Positions 37,486 to 45,037 of a stretch of 45,256 nucleotides of DNA are shown in pieces. The notes beneath the pieces were generated by a model, which was not told the origin of the DNA, ran no database searches, and worked only from the letters and a program-made list of their open reading frames with translations. A program made the translations under genes and the position numbers. Numbering within the stretch: position 1 is the first letter of the stretch; every line of letters begins with the position of its first letter. The stretch comes from Candidatus Latescibacterota bacterium (GTDB lineage: Bacteria; Krumholzibacteriota; Krumholzibacteriia; WVZY01), in the NCBI GenBank assembly GCA_020352495.1, contig CP070677.1:2797057-2842312 (forward strand). The letters run 5' to 3'.

Positions 37486-39372
37486 TCAGAAGTTGATCCT
37501 CTTTATACGCCGCTTTTCGAAATAGTCCTCAGGAGCCGAGTAGACATCGGATGGTGGTTCCCTCAACGAAACCTCGATGACCTCTTCGATGATCCTCTCT
37601 TCGGTTAAGAATCGTTTGTTTCTAAAATCGGTATACATTTGGATTCCTCGGATCTTGGCGAGCTCTTGCCGGCAGACGCCGTCACGGTTATACATCCTTC
37701 TCAGACAATCCAAAAATCCGTAGAACGGTTCCAGGTCAACGGGGACGTCGGTCGTCGCCCACACTTTGTAGCTCTGCTCGTTCGTCATGTCACCGTTTAT
37801 CACCTGCCAGAAAGTCACTTTGTACTCCATGCACTCTTTGTCGAGAAACGTCTCCGATTTGCCCGTCACATCGACCTCCCCCGTGTATCTCGATTCCCTG
37901 TGACGCCGCAGTATGTCTCTTGATAGCACATCAGATAGGTCGAGCGGGAGAGGCGCTTCGACATAGGTCTCGGCGTTGTGATCAATAAATGTAAACAGGC
38001 TGTCACGCAGATTAAAAATGATTGTTCTGCCTCTCTGACTCTCCGAACACCTGCCGTCTCCAATCCATGTCTCGTTTACACCAAGTCTTTTGGAACCCAC
38101 GGGGATTCCCATGAAATACCTTTTTCCACGGACGACAGACCTGATGTACAGGTCACCGCCTTTTGAATCGAATTCCCCGGGCGAGGTCTCGTATGACTCC
38201 TCGTCAGAGATCATTGATTCGACGGCCTGCCCCTCGACGTCGCCGATCCCGGTTTCCGTACGGCTTCCCGCCATCGGAAGGATCAAAAAGGTCACTAGCA
38301 CGGCCGCTAAAAAAGCCGTGGCGCCCATTAGATTTCGATTTCGCCATGTCTCTTTCTCGAGCCACCTGAGACGCGGCATCAATCGGAACGGTTCCTCGAA
38401 GACTCCGAGGAGTCCAAGACCGGGTTCAACGGATTCCGTCAAGAGTGCCCTGGCCGTGTTGAGAAGCGTTTGCCGGTATCTAGTGGTTTTTTCTCTCAAC
38501 AGATCCGCAACCGTCAAATCGCAACAGATCTCCCTTACGTGTTGAATCTGTTTTCTTGCCAGAATGAGAAACGGGTTGAACCAGTAGACGATCTGAAGCA
38601 GAAGACACAGACCGTGCAACCACAGATCGCCACGTTTGAGATGGGCCATTTCGTGAAGCAGAACGTGTTCGGCCTCCTCGCGAGAAAGCGAATTCGTGTA
38701 GTTCTTTGGAAGAAACATGACCGGATCAAAGATCCCACAAACCGCGGGAGTCACAATCCTATCGGAAAATACAATGGCCGGTAGCCGACCGAGCTTGAGA
38801 CGCTCCGCTGTCTTTACCAAAAGTTCGTGATACCATACGGGAATTGTCTGTTTCTTTTCCTGCTCCTCGTGCCACCGGCGGAGAATCTTGATCCGTCCAA
38901 GAATCAGGGCAACGAAAAAGATCATACCCAGAATCCATAGCCCAAACACATAGACCTGCCAGATCGGTTTCACGCTCGCGGTCTTGGAATCCGGTGGCAT
39001 TTGGTCCATCTGGACAACGCCGGTCGCCGGGGTCTCATCCGGGGTTGTCGCATCGGACTCCGCCGGGACGGGAGCTTGGTCCGACACACCTTCGACTCCC
39101 GGCGTTTCAGGTTTCTCTCCGCCCCTCAAATCGACTTGGCTCTGAACCTTCTGATGAAACACCGGCACAACGCCGCTAGGCAGCGACCATGTGGGTGGAA
39201 TCACGAGCTTGAGAAGCACGAGTAGCCAGAGCGCATACCGAACTTGGGGCCAGATCCACTTGCGAATCAACAGATCCGCCGTCCACATGAGGAGGATCAA
39301 GAGACTAACCTGCCAGAACATCGAGCTCATCCAGTCCCACCAAAATTGAGCGACTTGATTGAGTAGGCTCAT
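37486..39372 (-). CDS. BlaR1/MecR1-type M56 membrane metallopeptidase
   Basis: 628 residues from the ATG that overlaps the blaI stop (TGATG). Transmembrane segments near 20-36, 45-62, 138-160 and about 335-355 flank a cytosolic M56 peptidase domain with HEMAH (His240, Glu241, His244) in EHVLLHEMAHLKRGD and HVREICCDLTVADLL. The ~270-residue C-terminal extracytoplasmic part is not a penicillin-binding domain. It has EVDVTGKSETFLDKECMEYK-like beta-rich sequence and may sense something other than a beta-lactam. In this family, signal sensing leads to cleavage or inactivation of the BlaI repressor. Confidence 0.88.
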   Translation of the reverse strand: MSLLNQVAQFWWDWMSSMFWQVSLLILLMWTADLLIRKWIWPQVRYALWLLVLLKLVIPPTWSLPSGVVPVFHQKVQSQVDLRGGEKPETPGVEGVSDQAPVPAESDATTPDETPATGVVQMDQMPPDSKTASVKPIWQVYVFGLWILGMIFFVALILGRIKILRRWHEEQEKKQTIPVWYHELLVKTAERLKLGRLPAIVFSDRIVTPAVCGIFDPVMFLPKNYTNSLSREEAEHVLLHEMAHLKRGDLWLHGLCLLLQIVYWFNPFLILARKQIQHVREICCDLTVADLLREKTTRYRQTLLNTARALLTESVEPGLGLLGVFEEPFRLMPRLRWLEKETWRNRNLMGATAFLAAVLVTFLILPMAGSRTETGIGDVEGQAVESMISDEESYETSPGEFDSKGGDLYIRSVVRGKRYFMGIPVGSKRLGVNETWIGDGRCSESQRGRTIIFNLRDSLFTFIDHNAETYVEAPLPLDLSDVLSRDILRRHRESRYTGEVDVTGKSETFLDKECMEYKVTFWQVINGDMTNEQSYKVWATTDVPVDLEPFYGFLDCLRRMYNRDGVCRQELAKIRGIQMYTDFRNKRFLTEERIIEEVIEVSLREPPSDVYSAPEDYFEKRRIKRINF

Positions 39373-39752
39373 CACTTTTTCCCCCGTGATTTCGACTCCT
39401 CCTCGCGGAGGGCTTGTTTGAGTTGTTGGCGTTGTTTTGGTGTGAGTTTTTTGTCCGCAGCCAGAAAATGCAAAAACGGCCCAACGGCGCCGTCAAAGGC
39501 CTGATCCAAAAACGATCTCAACGCTTTACGTCGTGCCTGTTCCCTGGTGACGAGGGGTTCATAGACACTCATGTTGCCTCGTTTGTGTTCCTTCACCGCG
39601 TTTTTTGCCGCCAACCTCGTTAGCATGGTTTTGATTGTCGTGTACGCCCAATCCACGTCGTCGGGCAGCTCGTCGGCCACCTCCCGCGCGGTGGCAGGAT
39701 GGTTTTTCCAGAGTGCGTTCATGATCTGCCATTCGGATTCTGTCAGACGCAT
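39372..39752 (-). CDS. BlaI/MecI family repressor
   Basis: 126 residues. Winged helix domain: LTESEWQIMNALWKNHPATA, REVADELPDDVDWAYTTIKT and MLTRLAAKNAVKEHKRGNMS, exactly the BlaI layout, plus a C-terminal dimerisation part (KALRSFLDQAFDGAVGPFLH). Translationally coupled to the M56 gene downstream. Two dyads in its promoter are probable autoregulatory sites. Confidence 0.93.
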   Translation of the reverse strand: MRLTESEWQIMNALWKNHPATAREVADELPDDVDWAYTTIKTMLTRLAAKNAVKEHKRGNMSVYEPLVTREQARRKALRSFLDQAFDGAVGPFLHFLAADKKLTPKQRQQLKQALREEESKSRGKK

Positions 39753-39765
39753 CGCCTAGCCTCCC

Positions 39766-39810
39766 TTCTACGATTGTAGAAAACCTACTACAACTGTAGA
39801 AGTATGTCAA
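39766..39810 (-). promoter_or_regulatory. blaI promoter with two BlaI-type dyads
   Basis: Minus-strand -35 TTGACA at 39810-39805 and weak -10 TAGGTT at 39787-39782 (17-bp spacer). Dyad 1 CTACAACTGTAG (39788-39799) fills the spacer; dyad 2 TTCTACGATTGTAGAA (39766-39781) covers the start region. Both contain the TACA/TGTA-type core of known bla/mec operators. Confidence 0.75.
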
Positions 39811-39896
39811 GGAGATATTGTGCGGGGAAAACAAATTTGGATCGGTAGGGCTTTTCGGATGGCGGGATCTTGGCTCTCCTCCAAGGAAAAGAACCT

Positions 39897-40007
39897 GGCT
39901 AACTCGTTGTTTGGAAGCGTGTTACATGGCCTCCGCCCGTGTGTGAGTCATTGATAGGACCGTCAGGCGACGGCGGATTTTCGGGGTCCGAGTTGAGCGC
40001 GTTGTCA
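39897..40007 (-). other. Putative attC after the methyltransferase cassette (array end)
   Basis: Minus-strand R'' TGACAAC (40007-40001), overlapping the methyltransferase stop, and R' GTTAGCC (39903-39897). Inner L boxes pair poorly. 111 bp. Supported mainly by position. Confidence 0.4.
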
Positions 40008-40769
40008 GTCATTACTTTTGCTCAAATAAACGGCACTCTGACCATCCGTTTCTGTTCCATGCGCAAAACTCTGGATAGAGTATCCACACTCTTCGAGGAT
40101 AGAAAACAGATAGTCTTTTTTGTATCTCACAATATGAAGGGGGCCAACGCATTTCATGCGATAGTTCTCTGGGTTTATCGTAATATTCGGGACATCCTCC
40201 TCAACAAAGGTCGTGAAGAATATATTTCCTTTGTCAGCGAGAATACGCAAAAACTCTTTGAGATATACCCTCATATCCTCTTCAGTTGTGTGAGAAAAGA
40301 CGGAAAACAGATAGACTATGTCAACGGTCTTTGACTCGACCTCAAAACGAAAACCATCTTTTATTTTAACACCGCCCTTGTTGTATCTTTCGTTGTAGAG
40401 GTTGAGATGTTTGAATTTGAAAGAAGGGTGATCTCTTTCGATATAGTGTTTACACCAATCAATAGACCTTCGGTCAACATCTACTCCCATATAGTCCATC
40501 TCGCCCAGTACACGAAGAATACCAATCGGTAGGCGGCCTTGGCCACAGCCTACGTCCAATACCCGGCTGTCTTGAGTGCACTGAAACCGGTCAATCAGGC
40601 GATTGGCCTCTCCTTCAGCCGATTTTAAGTAGAAGTTATCATTCTTAAATTCAGCGCCACACCATCTTCTCTTCGCTGGCGGGATAATGCTTCCCGATAC
40701 TTCGACGTAGTCGTTTCTTGGCAAGATCTTCCTGATTGTCCTAAAGATGATATCTGCTTTTCGAGTCAT
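40005..40769 (-). CDS. Class I SAM-dependent methyltransferase (cassette gene)
   Basis: 254 residues. The SAM-binding motif I is SRVLDVGCGQGRLPIGILR; an acidic motif II follows in MDYMGVDVDRRSI, then TVDIVYLFSVFSHTTEEDMR (motif IV/V region) as in Methyltransf_25-like enzymes. The N-terminal ~60 residues (VSGSIIPPAKRRWCG) resemble methyltransferases from sugar or lipid-modification loci, but the substrate is unknown. AT-rich with many AGA/ATA codons, unlike the host. Own cassette between two attC-like sites. Confidence 0.78.
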   Translation of the reverse strand: MTRKADIIFRTIRKILPRNDYVEVSGSIIPPAKRRWCGAEFKNDNFYLKSAEGEANRLIDRFQCTQDSRVLDVGCGQGRLPIGILRVLGEMDYMGVDVDRRSIDWCKHYIERDHPSFKFKHLNLYNERYNKGGVKIKDGFRFEVESKTVDIVYLFSVFSHTTEEDMRVYLKEFLRILADKGNIFFTTFVEEDVPNITINPENYRMKCVGPLHIVRYKKDYLFSILEECGYSIQSFAHGTETDGQSAVYLSKSND

Positions 40770-40789
40770 GAAATTCTCATCCGTTGAAT

Positions 40790-40888
40790 GGCTAATCGAC
40801 CGCGCATCAGCTGCACGGGAGATAGCACTTGACGTGCCCTGCAGGCCGCGTTACGCCGCAGCGTGTCGGCTCACTCCGTTGGTTAAAC
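40790..40888 (-). other. Putative attC between the two-gene cassette and the methyltransferase cassette
   Basis: R'' GTTTAAC (40888-40882) fits RYYYAAC exactly and overlaps the stop of the gene before it. R' is degenerate, ATTAGCC (40796-40790). L boxes show partial pairing (ACACGCTGC with ATCAGCTGC). 99 bp. Confidence 0.45.
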
Positions 40889-41566
40889 GGGGAATTTCTT
40901 GTCTAAACCAAGAATCTTGCTCAGAATCCCTCCGTCGGGGTAGCCAGCGTTGTTCACAGCGATCATGCCACTATTGAGAGGACGGCGCTTCGCGGCAAGA
41001 ACAAACTCGTTATTGACACCTTTCATCACTTCCAACGCATTTAGTTTGAAGGCAAATGCGATATTTAGAGTATCACTATACGTCAGATTGTTACCACGCA
41101 GTTTTTCCCCGAGATATGTCCCGCATGTCATCCACACCAGCTCTTTGTACGCTCGATTGCCACGTTTGCCACCGTAGGGCATGGCAAATGGAATTGAATC
41201 GACAACTAAGAACCCGTGTTGAGCTAGTGCCGAAAGTGTTGCCTCAACTCCAAGCTCGTTGTAGATCGGCCGACCAAAAAAAGCACGGCACAGCGCGTTC
41301 ATCAGGGTTCGAGGGCGACTGAGCGGATCCAATATATACTGCGGTCGGCCTGTCTCGCTCCATGGGGGAGCTTCGGCCACAAGAAGATACTGGACCATAC
41401 GATCAGGGATCTGATCTACATACCGTTGCCAGAGACCTTCCGTATGTTCGAATATCTCATTGAGACGCGTAAGCGTACTGGCGGAGAGTCGAGATCCAAA
41501 CAGTCGGCCCAAGACCGATAGTTCTTCACGATACTTCTGCTCAAGAGGTTGCTTCACGCTACGCAT
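40883..41566 (-). CDS. Cassette protein of unknown function
   Basis: 227 residues, soluble, no signal. The segment MVQYLLVAEAPPWSETGRPQ is loosely like the strand-turn of the uracil-DNA-glycosylase superfamily (LxxxEAP), and TLMNALCRAFFGRPIYNELG follows, but no second catalytic motif is convincing. I therefore give no function. It begins 10 bp after the small membrane protein gene, so the two share one cassette and transcript. Confidence 0.65.
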   Translation of the reverse strand: MRSVKQPLEQKYREELSVLGRLFGSRLSASTLTRLNEIFEHTEGLWQRYVDQIPDRMVQYLLVAEAPPWSETGRPQYILDPLSRPRTLMNALCRAFFGRPIYNELGVEATLSALAQHGFLVVDSIPFAMPYGGKRGNRAYKELVWMTCGTYLGEKLRGNNLTYSDTLNIAFAFKLNALEVMKGVNNEFVLAAKRRPLNSGMIAVNNAGYPDGGILSKILGLDKKFPV

Positions 41567-41576
41567 TAAACTGTAT

Positions 41577-41813
41577 TCATTCTAGATCGTCTGATGACTC
41601 CTGTTCTTCCAGCTTTTTTCCAGCATTCATCTCGACAATCGTCTCGATTGCGCGTCTCCGATCCTTGTTATGTAGATCGTACAAAGCTCCAAAAGTCGTA
41701 ATTGTCGCCCCCCCCGTTCCGCCTCGTCGTGCTTTTCTTGATATCCGAACGAATATGATCAAGACGATTGCCAAGATCAAGAGTGCAAGACCCAATGAAA
41801 TCCAGTTGTTCAT
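41577..41813 (-). CDS. Small single-pass membrane protein (cassette gene)
   Basis: 78 residues. One transmembrane segment (WISLGLALLILAIVLIIFV, 4-22), a basic stop-transfer stretch RISRKARR, then a short cytosolic tail ending in EEQESSDDLE. Likely N-out/C-in topology. No family recognised. First gene of the cassette; a possible promoter lies in its 139-nt leader. Confidence 0.65.
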   Translation of the reverse strand: MNNWISLGLALLILAIVLIIFVRISRKARRGGTGGATITTFGALYDLHNKDRRRAIETIVEMNAGKKLEEQESSDDLE

Positions 41814-41838
41814 AAACCTAAGTCTCTCTACGAAAGCC

Positions 41839-41867
41839 TGTCTAAAATAACTTTAGCTACTTGTCAA
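41839..41867 (-). promoter_or_regulatory. Possible cassette-borne promoter
   Basis: Minus-strand TTGACA (41867-41862), 17 bp, TAGACA (41844-41839), 26 bp before the ATG at 41813. The -10 is weak. It would let this cassette be expressed independently of the array promoter. Confidence 0.4.
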
Positions 41868-41951
41868 TTCTATCTTCAAACACTTCTTTCGCTAAACTTT
41901 GAAACGTCACCAGTGGTCTGCCTAATCATATCTTTAAGCGGTATTGAATAA

Positions 41952-42070
41952 GCCCAACGCCTTGGCGCTCTGATGCGGCGCTCCCCTACGTCTCGGAACA
42001 CCCCCGTGAACGCCATCACTCGAACCATGTTCCCGGCTCTCGCGTGGTCAGTGACAGCGCCTAGCTAAAC
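41952..42070 (-). other. attC site after the DinB-like cassette
   Basis: R'' GTTTAGC (42070-42064), L'' GGCGCTGTCA, L' with AGAGCGCC, R' GTTGGGC (41958-41952), the last an exact GTTRRRY. 119 bp with a variable centre. R'' pairs with the cassette's own first bases (GCTAGAC) at 6 of 7 positions. Confidence 0.65.
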
Positions 42071-42072
42071 AG

Positions 42073-42597
42073 TCAGCCTTCCAAAACGCGAAGATGTGCA
42101 ACCCATGGGCCGACTTCGGACGCATAGCGCTTTGCCATCGTTCGGACAATCTGTCCAATATGACCCAAGTCGTGAACGACCCAAGTTGACAACGTCTGTC
42201 GAAGGGTGACAACGCCCAAATCAGGATGACGACCCTCCAACTCCAAATGCTCTGTGGCTAAGTCGAGTTCATCTAAGGCAATGAGACTGCTTTTCCGCAA
42301 AGTTGTGAACTCTTCGAGTAACTGGTTCAACGATTTTCCCTTGCTGGCCTCGAACTGGGCAAAACGGTCGAACGGTTCGAAGGTCTTTCCGGCTCCGTGC
42401 TCAAGGATAATTCGCGTTCGTGGAATCCAGTCGGTCAATTCACCGTGAATCAAGTGACCGACGATATCGAAAGGGCTCCAGGTGCCGGGACCTTCATTCT
42501 GTCTTGCCCATTTATCTGGAAGATCCTGAAGGAGTGATGTAAGAACAACCGGCGTTCTGGCAAGGATATCTCTGGCTGACCTGAGTTCAAATTCCAT
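42073..42597 (-). CDS. DinB/YfiT-like metal-binding protein (cassette gene)
   Basis: 174 residues from ATG 42597 (GGAG nine bases upstream); a TTG five codons earlier is possible. Four-helix DinB-like fold with the usual histidines: VGHLIHGE (His48, His51) and VVHDLGHIGQI (His142, His146). Preceded by the typical PGTWSPFDI entrance. Relatives include thiol transferases and enzymes that use bacillithiol or mycothiol, which would fit the bacilliredoxin elsewhere in this window, but the substrate is not shown. The stop is next to attC. Confidence 0.82.
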   Translation of the reverse strand: MEFELRSARDILARTPVVLTSLLQDLPDKWARQNEGPGTWSPFDIVGHLIHGELTDWIPRTRIILEHGAGKTFEPFDRFAQFEASKGKSLNQLLEEFTTLRKSSLIALDELDLATEHLELEGRHPDLGVVTLRQTLSTWVVHDLGHIGQIVRTMAKRYASEVGPWVAHLRVLEG

Positions 42598-42638
42598 GGA
42601 ATCGTTCTCCAAGAGGAAGCAAAAGTTGTTTCCTGTCT

Positions 42639-42697
42639 GTCTAGCGTTTAGCTTCAGCCGCGAGCGAAGCGAGTCGGACTGAAAGCTGTTGTTAGCG
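42639..42697 (-). other. 59-bp attC site
   Basis: Minus strand: R'' CGCTAAC (42697-42691), L'' CAGCTTTCAGTCCG, loop around CGCTTCGC, L' GGCTGAAGCT, R' GCTAGAC (42645-42639). The left arm has one extra T relative to the right, as the extrahelical base of attC. Length and layout are like the short attC sites of aadA cassettes. The remaining 42698-42817 shows nothing. Confidence 0.78.
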
Positions 42698-42817
42698 ATT
42701 TCAAATGAATCCTCAACATTTCATTGTGTTACCGGCGCGGCAACGCCACAGTAATATTCTCGGTGCTTCCCCGCGTGTATTTTTTTCGTTCTACCAAGGT
42801 CATGTTACGACTAAACG

Positions 42818-43528
42818 TTAACCCCCAAGGCGGAGGGTAGGTCCCAAGATCGCTGCAGAGTCATATTTCTCTCGAACCTTCATATCCTTCTTCTCTTCCA
42901 GATAGGTATCGAAATAAGTTAGACGATCGGCCGGCGTCAACCAAGTTCCGAAGTGCTCATTTGTTTGAATGTCGTAGTGCTCAATCGGGACTATCACCCC
43001 ATGCCCCGGTTCAAGCCTATCGAGAACAAGCGAATGCTCCCGCTCCATATCGCCACGATTGTCGATCGCATCGAACCCAACGCGTATGTCCGTCGCATTC
43101 GATCTTCCAACATTTCGCAATAACAAAAACGTCAGGTAATGATTCGTAGTATCTTCATTGTATGACTTAATCTCTGTGTAAATCGTATTCTCTCGATGGT
43201 GTAGAGAGGTCGCATATGGAAGGGCGTTCTCTAAGAAACGTAGCCATTTAAGCATTGCTTCATCGAATGTGTTCTGGTGATCGGTCCACTCCTTGATCGA
43301 TTGGAAATCTGTAACAACGTAGTCAACGGATATATCCGCTTGCATTTTGCGTCTTTCAGCTTCAGCGATTTTGAGTTCTAGTTCCTGTTTCTTGACTTGC
43401 AGATCAAGCAGGGTTTGTTCTTGGCTGCGTTTGTCGAAGTACTGAAAAGCACCGAAGGTGAGTGAAGCTATAGATATCAGAATGGGAATCCACACAGCGA
43501 GTTTCTCTTTGTGTGTCAATCGGGACAT
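42818..43528 (-). CDS. Membrane-anchored coiled-coil protein of unknown function (cassette gene)
   Basis: 236 residues from ATG 43528, which has GAGGTG just upstream. One transmembrane segment (WIPILISIASLTFGAFQYF, about 13-31) is followed by a heptad-rich coiled coil (EQTLLDLQVKKQELELKIAE). A C-terminal beta-rich domain has TFLLLRNVGRSNATDIRVGF and LDRLEPGHGVIVPIEHYD, a pattern seen in bacterial domains that follow a membrane anchor. Function unknown. Begins 22 bp after the R' box of the preceding attC. Confidence 0.7.
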   Translation of the reverse strand: MSRLTHKEKLAVWIPILISIASLTFGAFQYFDKRSQEQTLLDLQVKKQELELKIAEAERRKMQADISVDYVVTDFQSIKEWTDHQNTFDEAMLKWLRFLENALPYATSLHHRENTIYTEIKSYNEDTTNHYLTFLLLRNVGRSNATDIRVGFDAIDNRGDMEREHSLVLDRLEPGHGVIVPIEHYDIQTNEHFGTWLTPADRLTYFDTYLEEKKDMKVREKYDSAAILGPTLRLGG

Positions 43529-43549
43529 ACTACACCTCATAAATAAGCT

Positions 43550-43648
43550 AGCTAACGTCAGCATAACCTGCAAGCGCAGGCCGGCGTGGGGCCTGCCACA
43601 GCAGAGCCCGTGACAGGAAAGATTGTCAGGTTCATGCAGCCGTTAGGA
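43550..43648 (-). other. attC site between the SnoaL-like and coiled-coil cassettes
   Basis: R'' TCCTAAC (43648-43642), then GGCTGCATGAACCTG. On the other side CAGGTTATGCTGAC and R' GTTAGCT (43556-43550). The arms pair over ~20 bp with a single extra G on the left. Its R'' is the exact complement of the first bases of the same cassette (GTTAGGA at 44173-44167). 99 bp. Confidence 0.85.
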
Positions 43649-43652
43649 GGCA

Positions 43653-44153
43653 TTATCCCTCGGGCGGTTCTAACTTAAAGCCCAGTTGTGTGCGCAACCC
43701 AAGCGCGTCGACAGCCTCCCAGCCCTCTGCAAATTTCCCGTCTCTGACGACGTCGATCGAGATCGTGAAGAACTCAACTCGATTGCCAGTAGGCTCCACC
43801 CCAAGATACTCACCCAGATGGGTTCCACTGACGCTCCATCTGACAACCACCTTCTTGCCATCACTGACTACGTCAATCGGCATCAGTTTGAAGTCGGGAA
43901 AACCATTGAAGAGACCCTCAAACCTAGTCTTCACTTTGTCAAATCCAGCAACGTCGCCACTGGCAAGATGCCACACATAATCGTCTGCCATTAGACTGCT
44001 CATCATTTCAAAGTTCTGACTCGAAACTGCCTCTCCCCAGCGCTCCGCCAGCTGGCGATGTGACTCAGCTGTGTCAGCGGGAACATCCTGCTCCTGCGTT
44101 GTGCACCCAGAGCTGACAATAAACACCAAGAACATGACGCCAAGGAGTTTCAT
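43653..44153 (-). CDS. SnoaL-like (ester cyclase family) lipoprotein, cassette gene
   Basis: 166 residues. Lipoprotein signal with lipobox VSSGC (Cys17), so it is exported and lipidated. Residues ~30-155 form a SnoaL/NTF2-like cone: LAERWGEAVSSQNFEMMSSL, MADDYVWHLASGDVAGFDKV, RWSVSGTHLGEYLGVEPTGN and FFTISIDVVRDGKFAEGWEA. Many such proteins are called ester cyclases, but in most no activity is known. AGGAG precedes the ATG. Confidence 0.82.
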   Translation of the reverse strand: MKLLGVMFLVFIVSSGCTTQEQDVPADTAESHRQLAERWGEAVSSQNFEMMSSLMADDYVWHLASGDVAGFDKVKTRFEGLFNGFPDFKLMPIDVVSDGKKVVVRWSVSGTHLGEYLGVEPTGNRVEFFTISIDVVRDGKFAEGWEAVDALGLRTQLGFKLEPPEG

Positions 44154-44166
44154 TCTCCTAATGTCC

Positions 44167-44294
44167 TCCTAACGTCTACGATCACCCGCCCGGCATCAAA
44201 GCCAAGTGGTATTCATCAGTGGACAGTCTACTCGAAGGATCTATGGTTGACCAACCTTTCCGTTGCCGGGTCGGCATGCAACGTATTGTTCGGC
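44167..44294 (-). other. attC site after the ceramidase cassette
   Basis: R' GTTAGGA (44173-44167) and R'' GCCGAAC (44294-44288). Inner arms GATCACCCGCCCGGCA and TGCCGACCCGGCAA pair with bulges. The R'' box is the exact complement of the cassette's first bases (GTTCGGC at 45044-45038). 128 bp. The 44295-44372 stretch between the site and the gene includes a GC-rich hairpin (GGGGGGCC / GGCCCCC). Confidence 0.6.
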
Positions 44295-44372
44295 ACCAGT
44301 TCAGTCTCTCAGTTGCAGGTCGTTTGGTGGCCATATTCAGTGTTGGGGGCCCCGGAGTTGGCCCCCCTCCGA

Positions 44373-45023
44373 TTAGGCCAGAGGTCCAACAGGTTTTTCC
44401 TGTCCTCTTTTCACGATCAATATGCGCATCACGACATACAGGAGGGCACCGTTCAAGATGTGCCAGAGAAAATGGGTGCCGAATGGCACAAAGGGACAAC
44501 TAAGCATATCAATGGACCGAAAGGTCAGGGCTGCGAGAAAGAGAATGAGCCCGACCCCCAACAAATACCGTTCGGGTTGCTGAGAAGTATAGTGATATAC
44601 GGCTAGGCACAGAAGAACGCACAATGTTGGAGCGTAAAGGATTGATCCGTTGAAGTAAGGTGGCACCTGCACCATGAGGATGCTAAGCACGGAGTAGCCG
44701 CTCAGCAACCCTGCAGAGACAAGTACCGACACGTTTGCACAATCGCGAAAATACAGCCAGAGAAACCATAGCTGGAACAGAAGAATCGGTATCAAATCCA
44801 TGGGCTTTGCCCACGGAGTTGCAGCCATGTGCCAAATGGCGCTTCCGATCCCAACGGTAGCAGACAGGAACAGGAGCACCATGATGTCCCACGCGTGAAC
44901 GTAGCGACGCTTCGCGACCTTCCAGGCACAAACGGTTGCCACAAGAAAAGCAGCATTCGTGATTGCGTTGAGCGGTTCCTCGAAAAGCCCCGGACTATGC
45001 CTTTCGCAGTAGATGTCGATCAT
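44373..45023 (-). CDS. Ceramidase-family (CREST) integral membrane hydrolase, cassette gene
   Basis: 216 residues with ~7 hydrophobic segments. It opens with IDIYCERHSPGLFEEPLNAI, typical of bacterial alkaline-ceramidase-like proteins. The CREST zinc signature is complete: Ser61 and His65 in GIGSAIWHMAATP, Asp76 in KPMDLIPI, and His184/His188 in GTHFLWHILNG. The family hydrolyses amide bonds in ceramides or related lipids, or serves as receptors; which lipid here is unknown. First complete cassette on this side. It starts 15 bp after the R' box of an upstream attC. Confidence 0.85.
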   Translation of the reverse strand: MIDIYCERHSPGLFEEPLNAITNAAFLVATVCAWKVAKRRYVHAWDIMVLLFLSATVGIGSAIWHMAATPWAKPMDLIPILLFQLWFLWLYFRDCANVSVLVSAGLLSGYSVLSILMVQVPPYFNGSILYAPTLCVLLCLAVYHYTSQQPERYLLGVGLILFLAALTFRSIDMLSCPFVPFGTHFLWHILNGALLYVVMRILIVKRGQEKPVGPLA

Positions 45024-45037
45024 GAGTCACGACTCCT

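Noticed and set aside
44372..44378. ATTAGGC as the R'' box of the attC after the ceramidase gene
   Set aside because: It would give a 212-bp site with unpaired inner arms; GTTCGGC at 44288-44294 gives pairing arms and exact self-complementarity.
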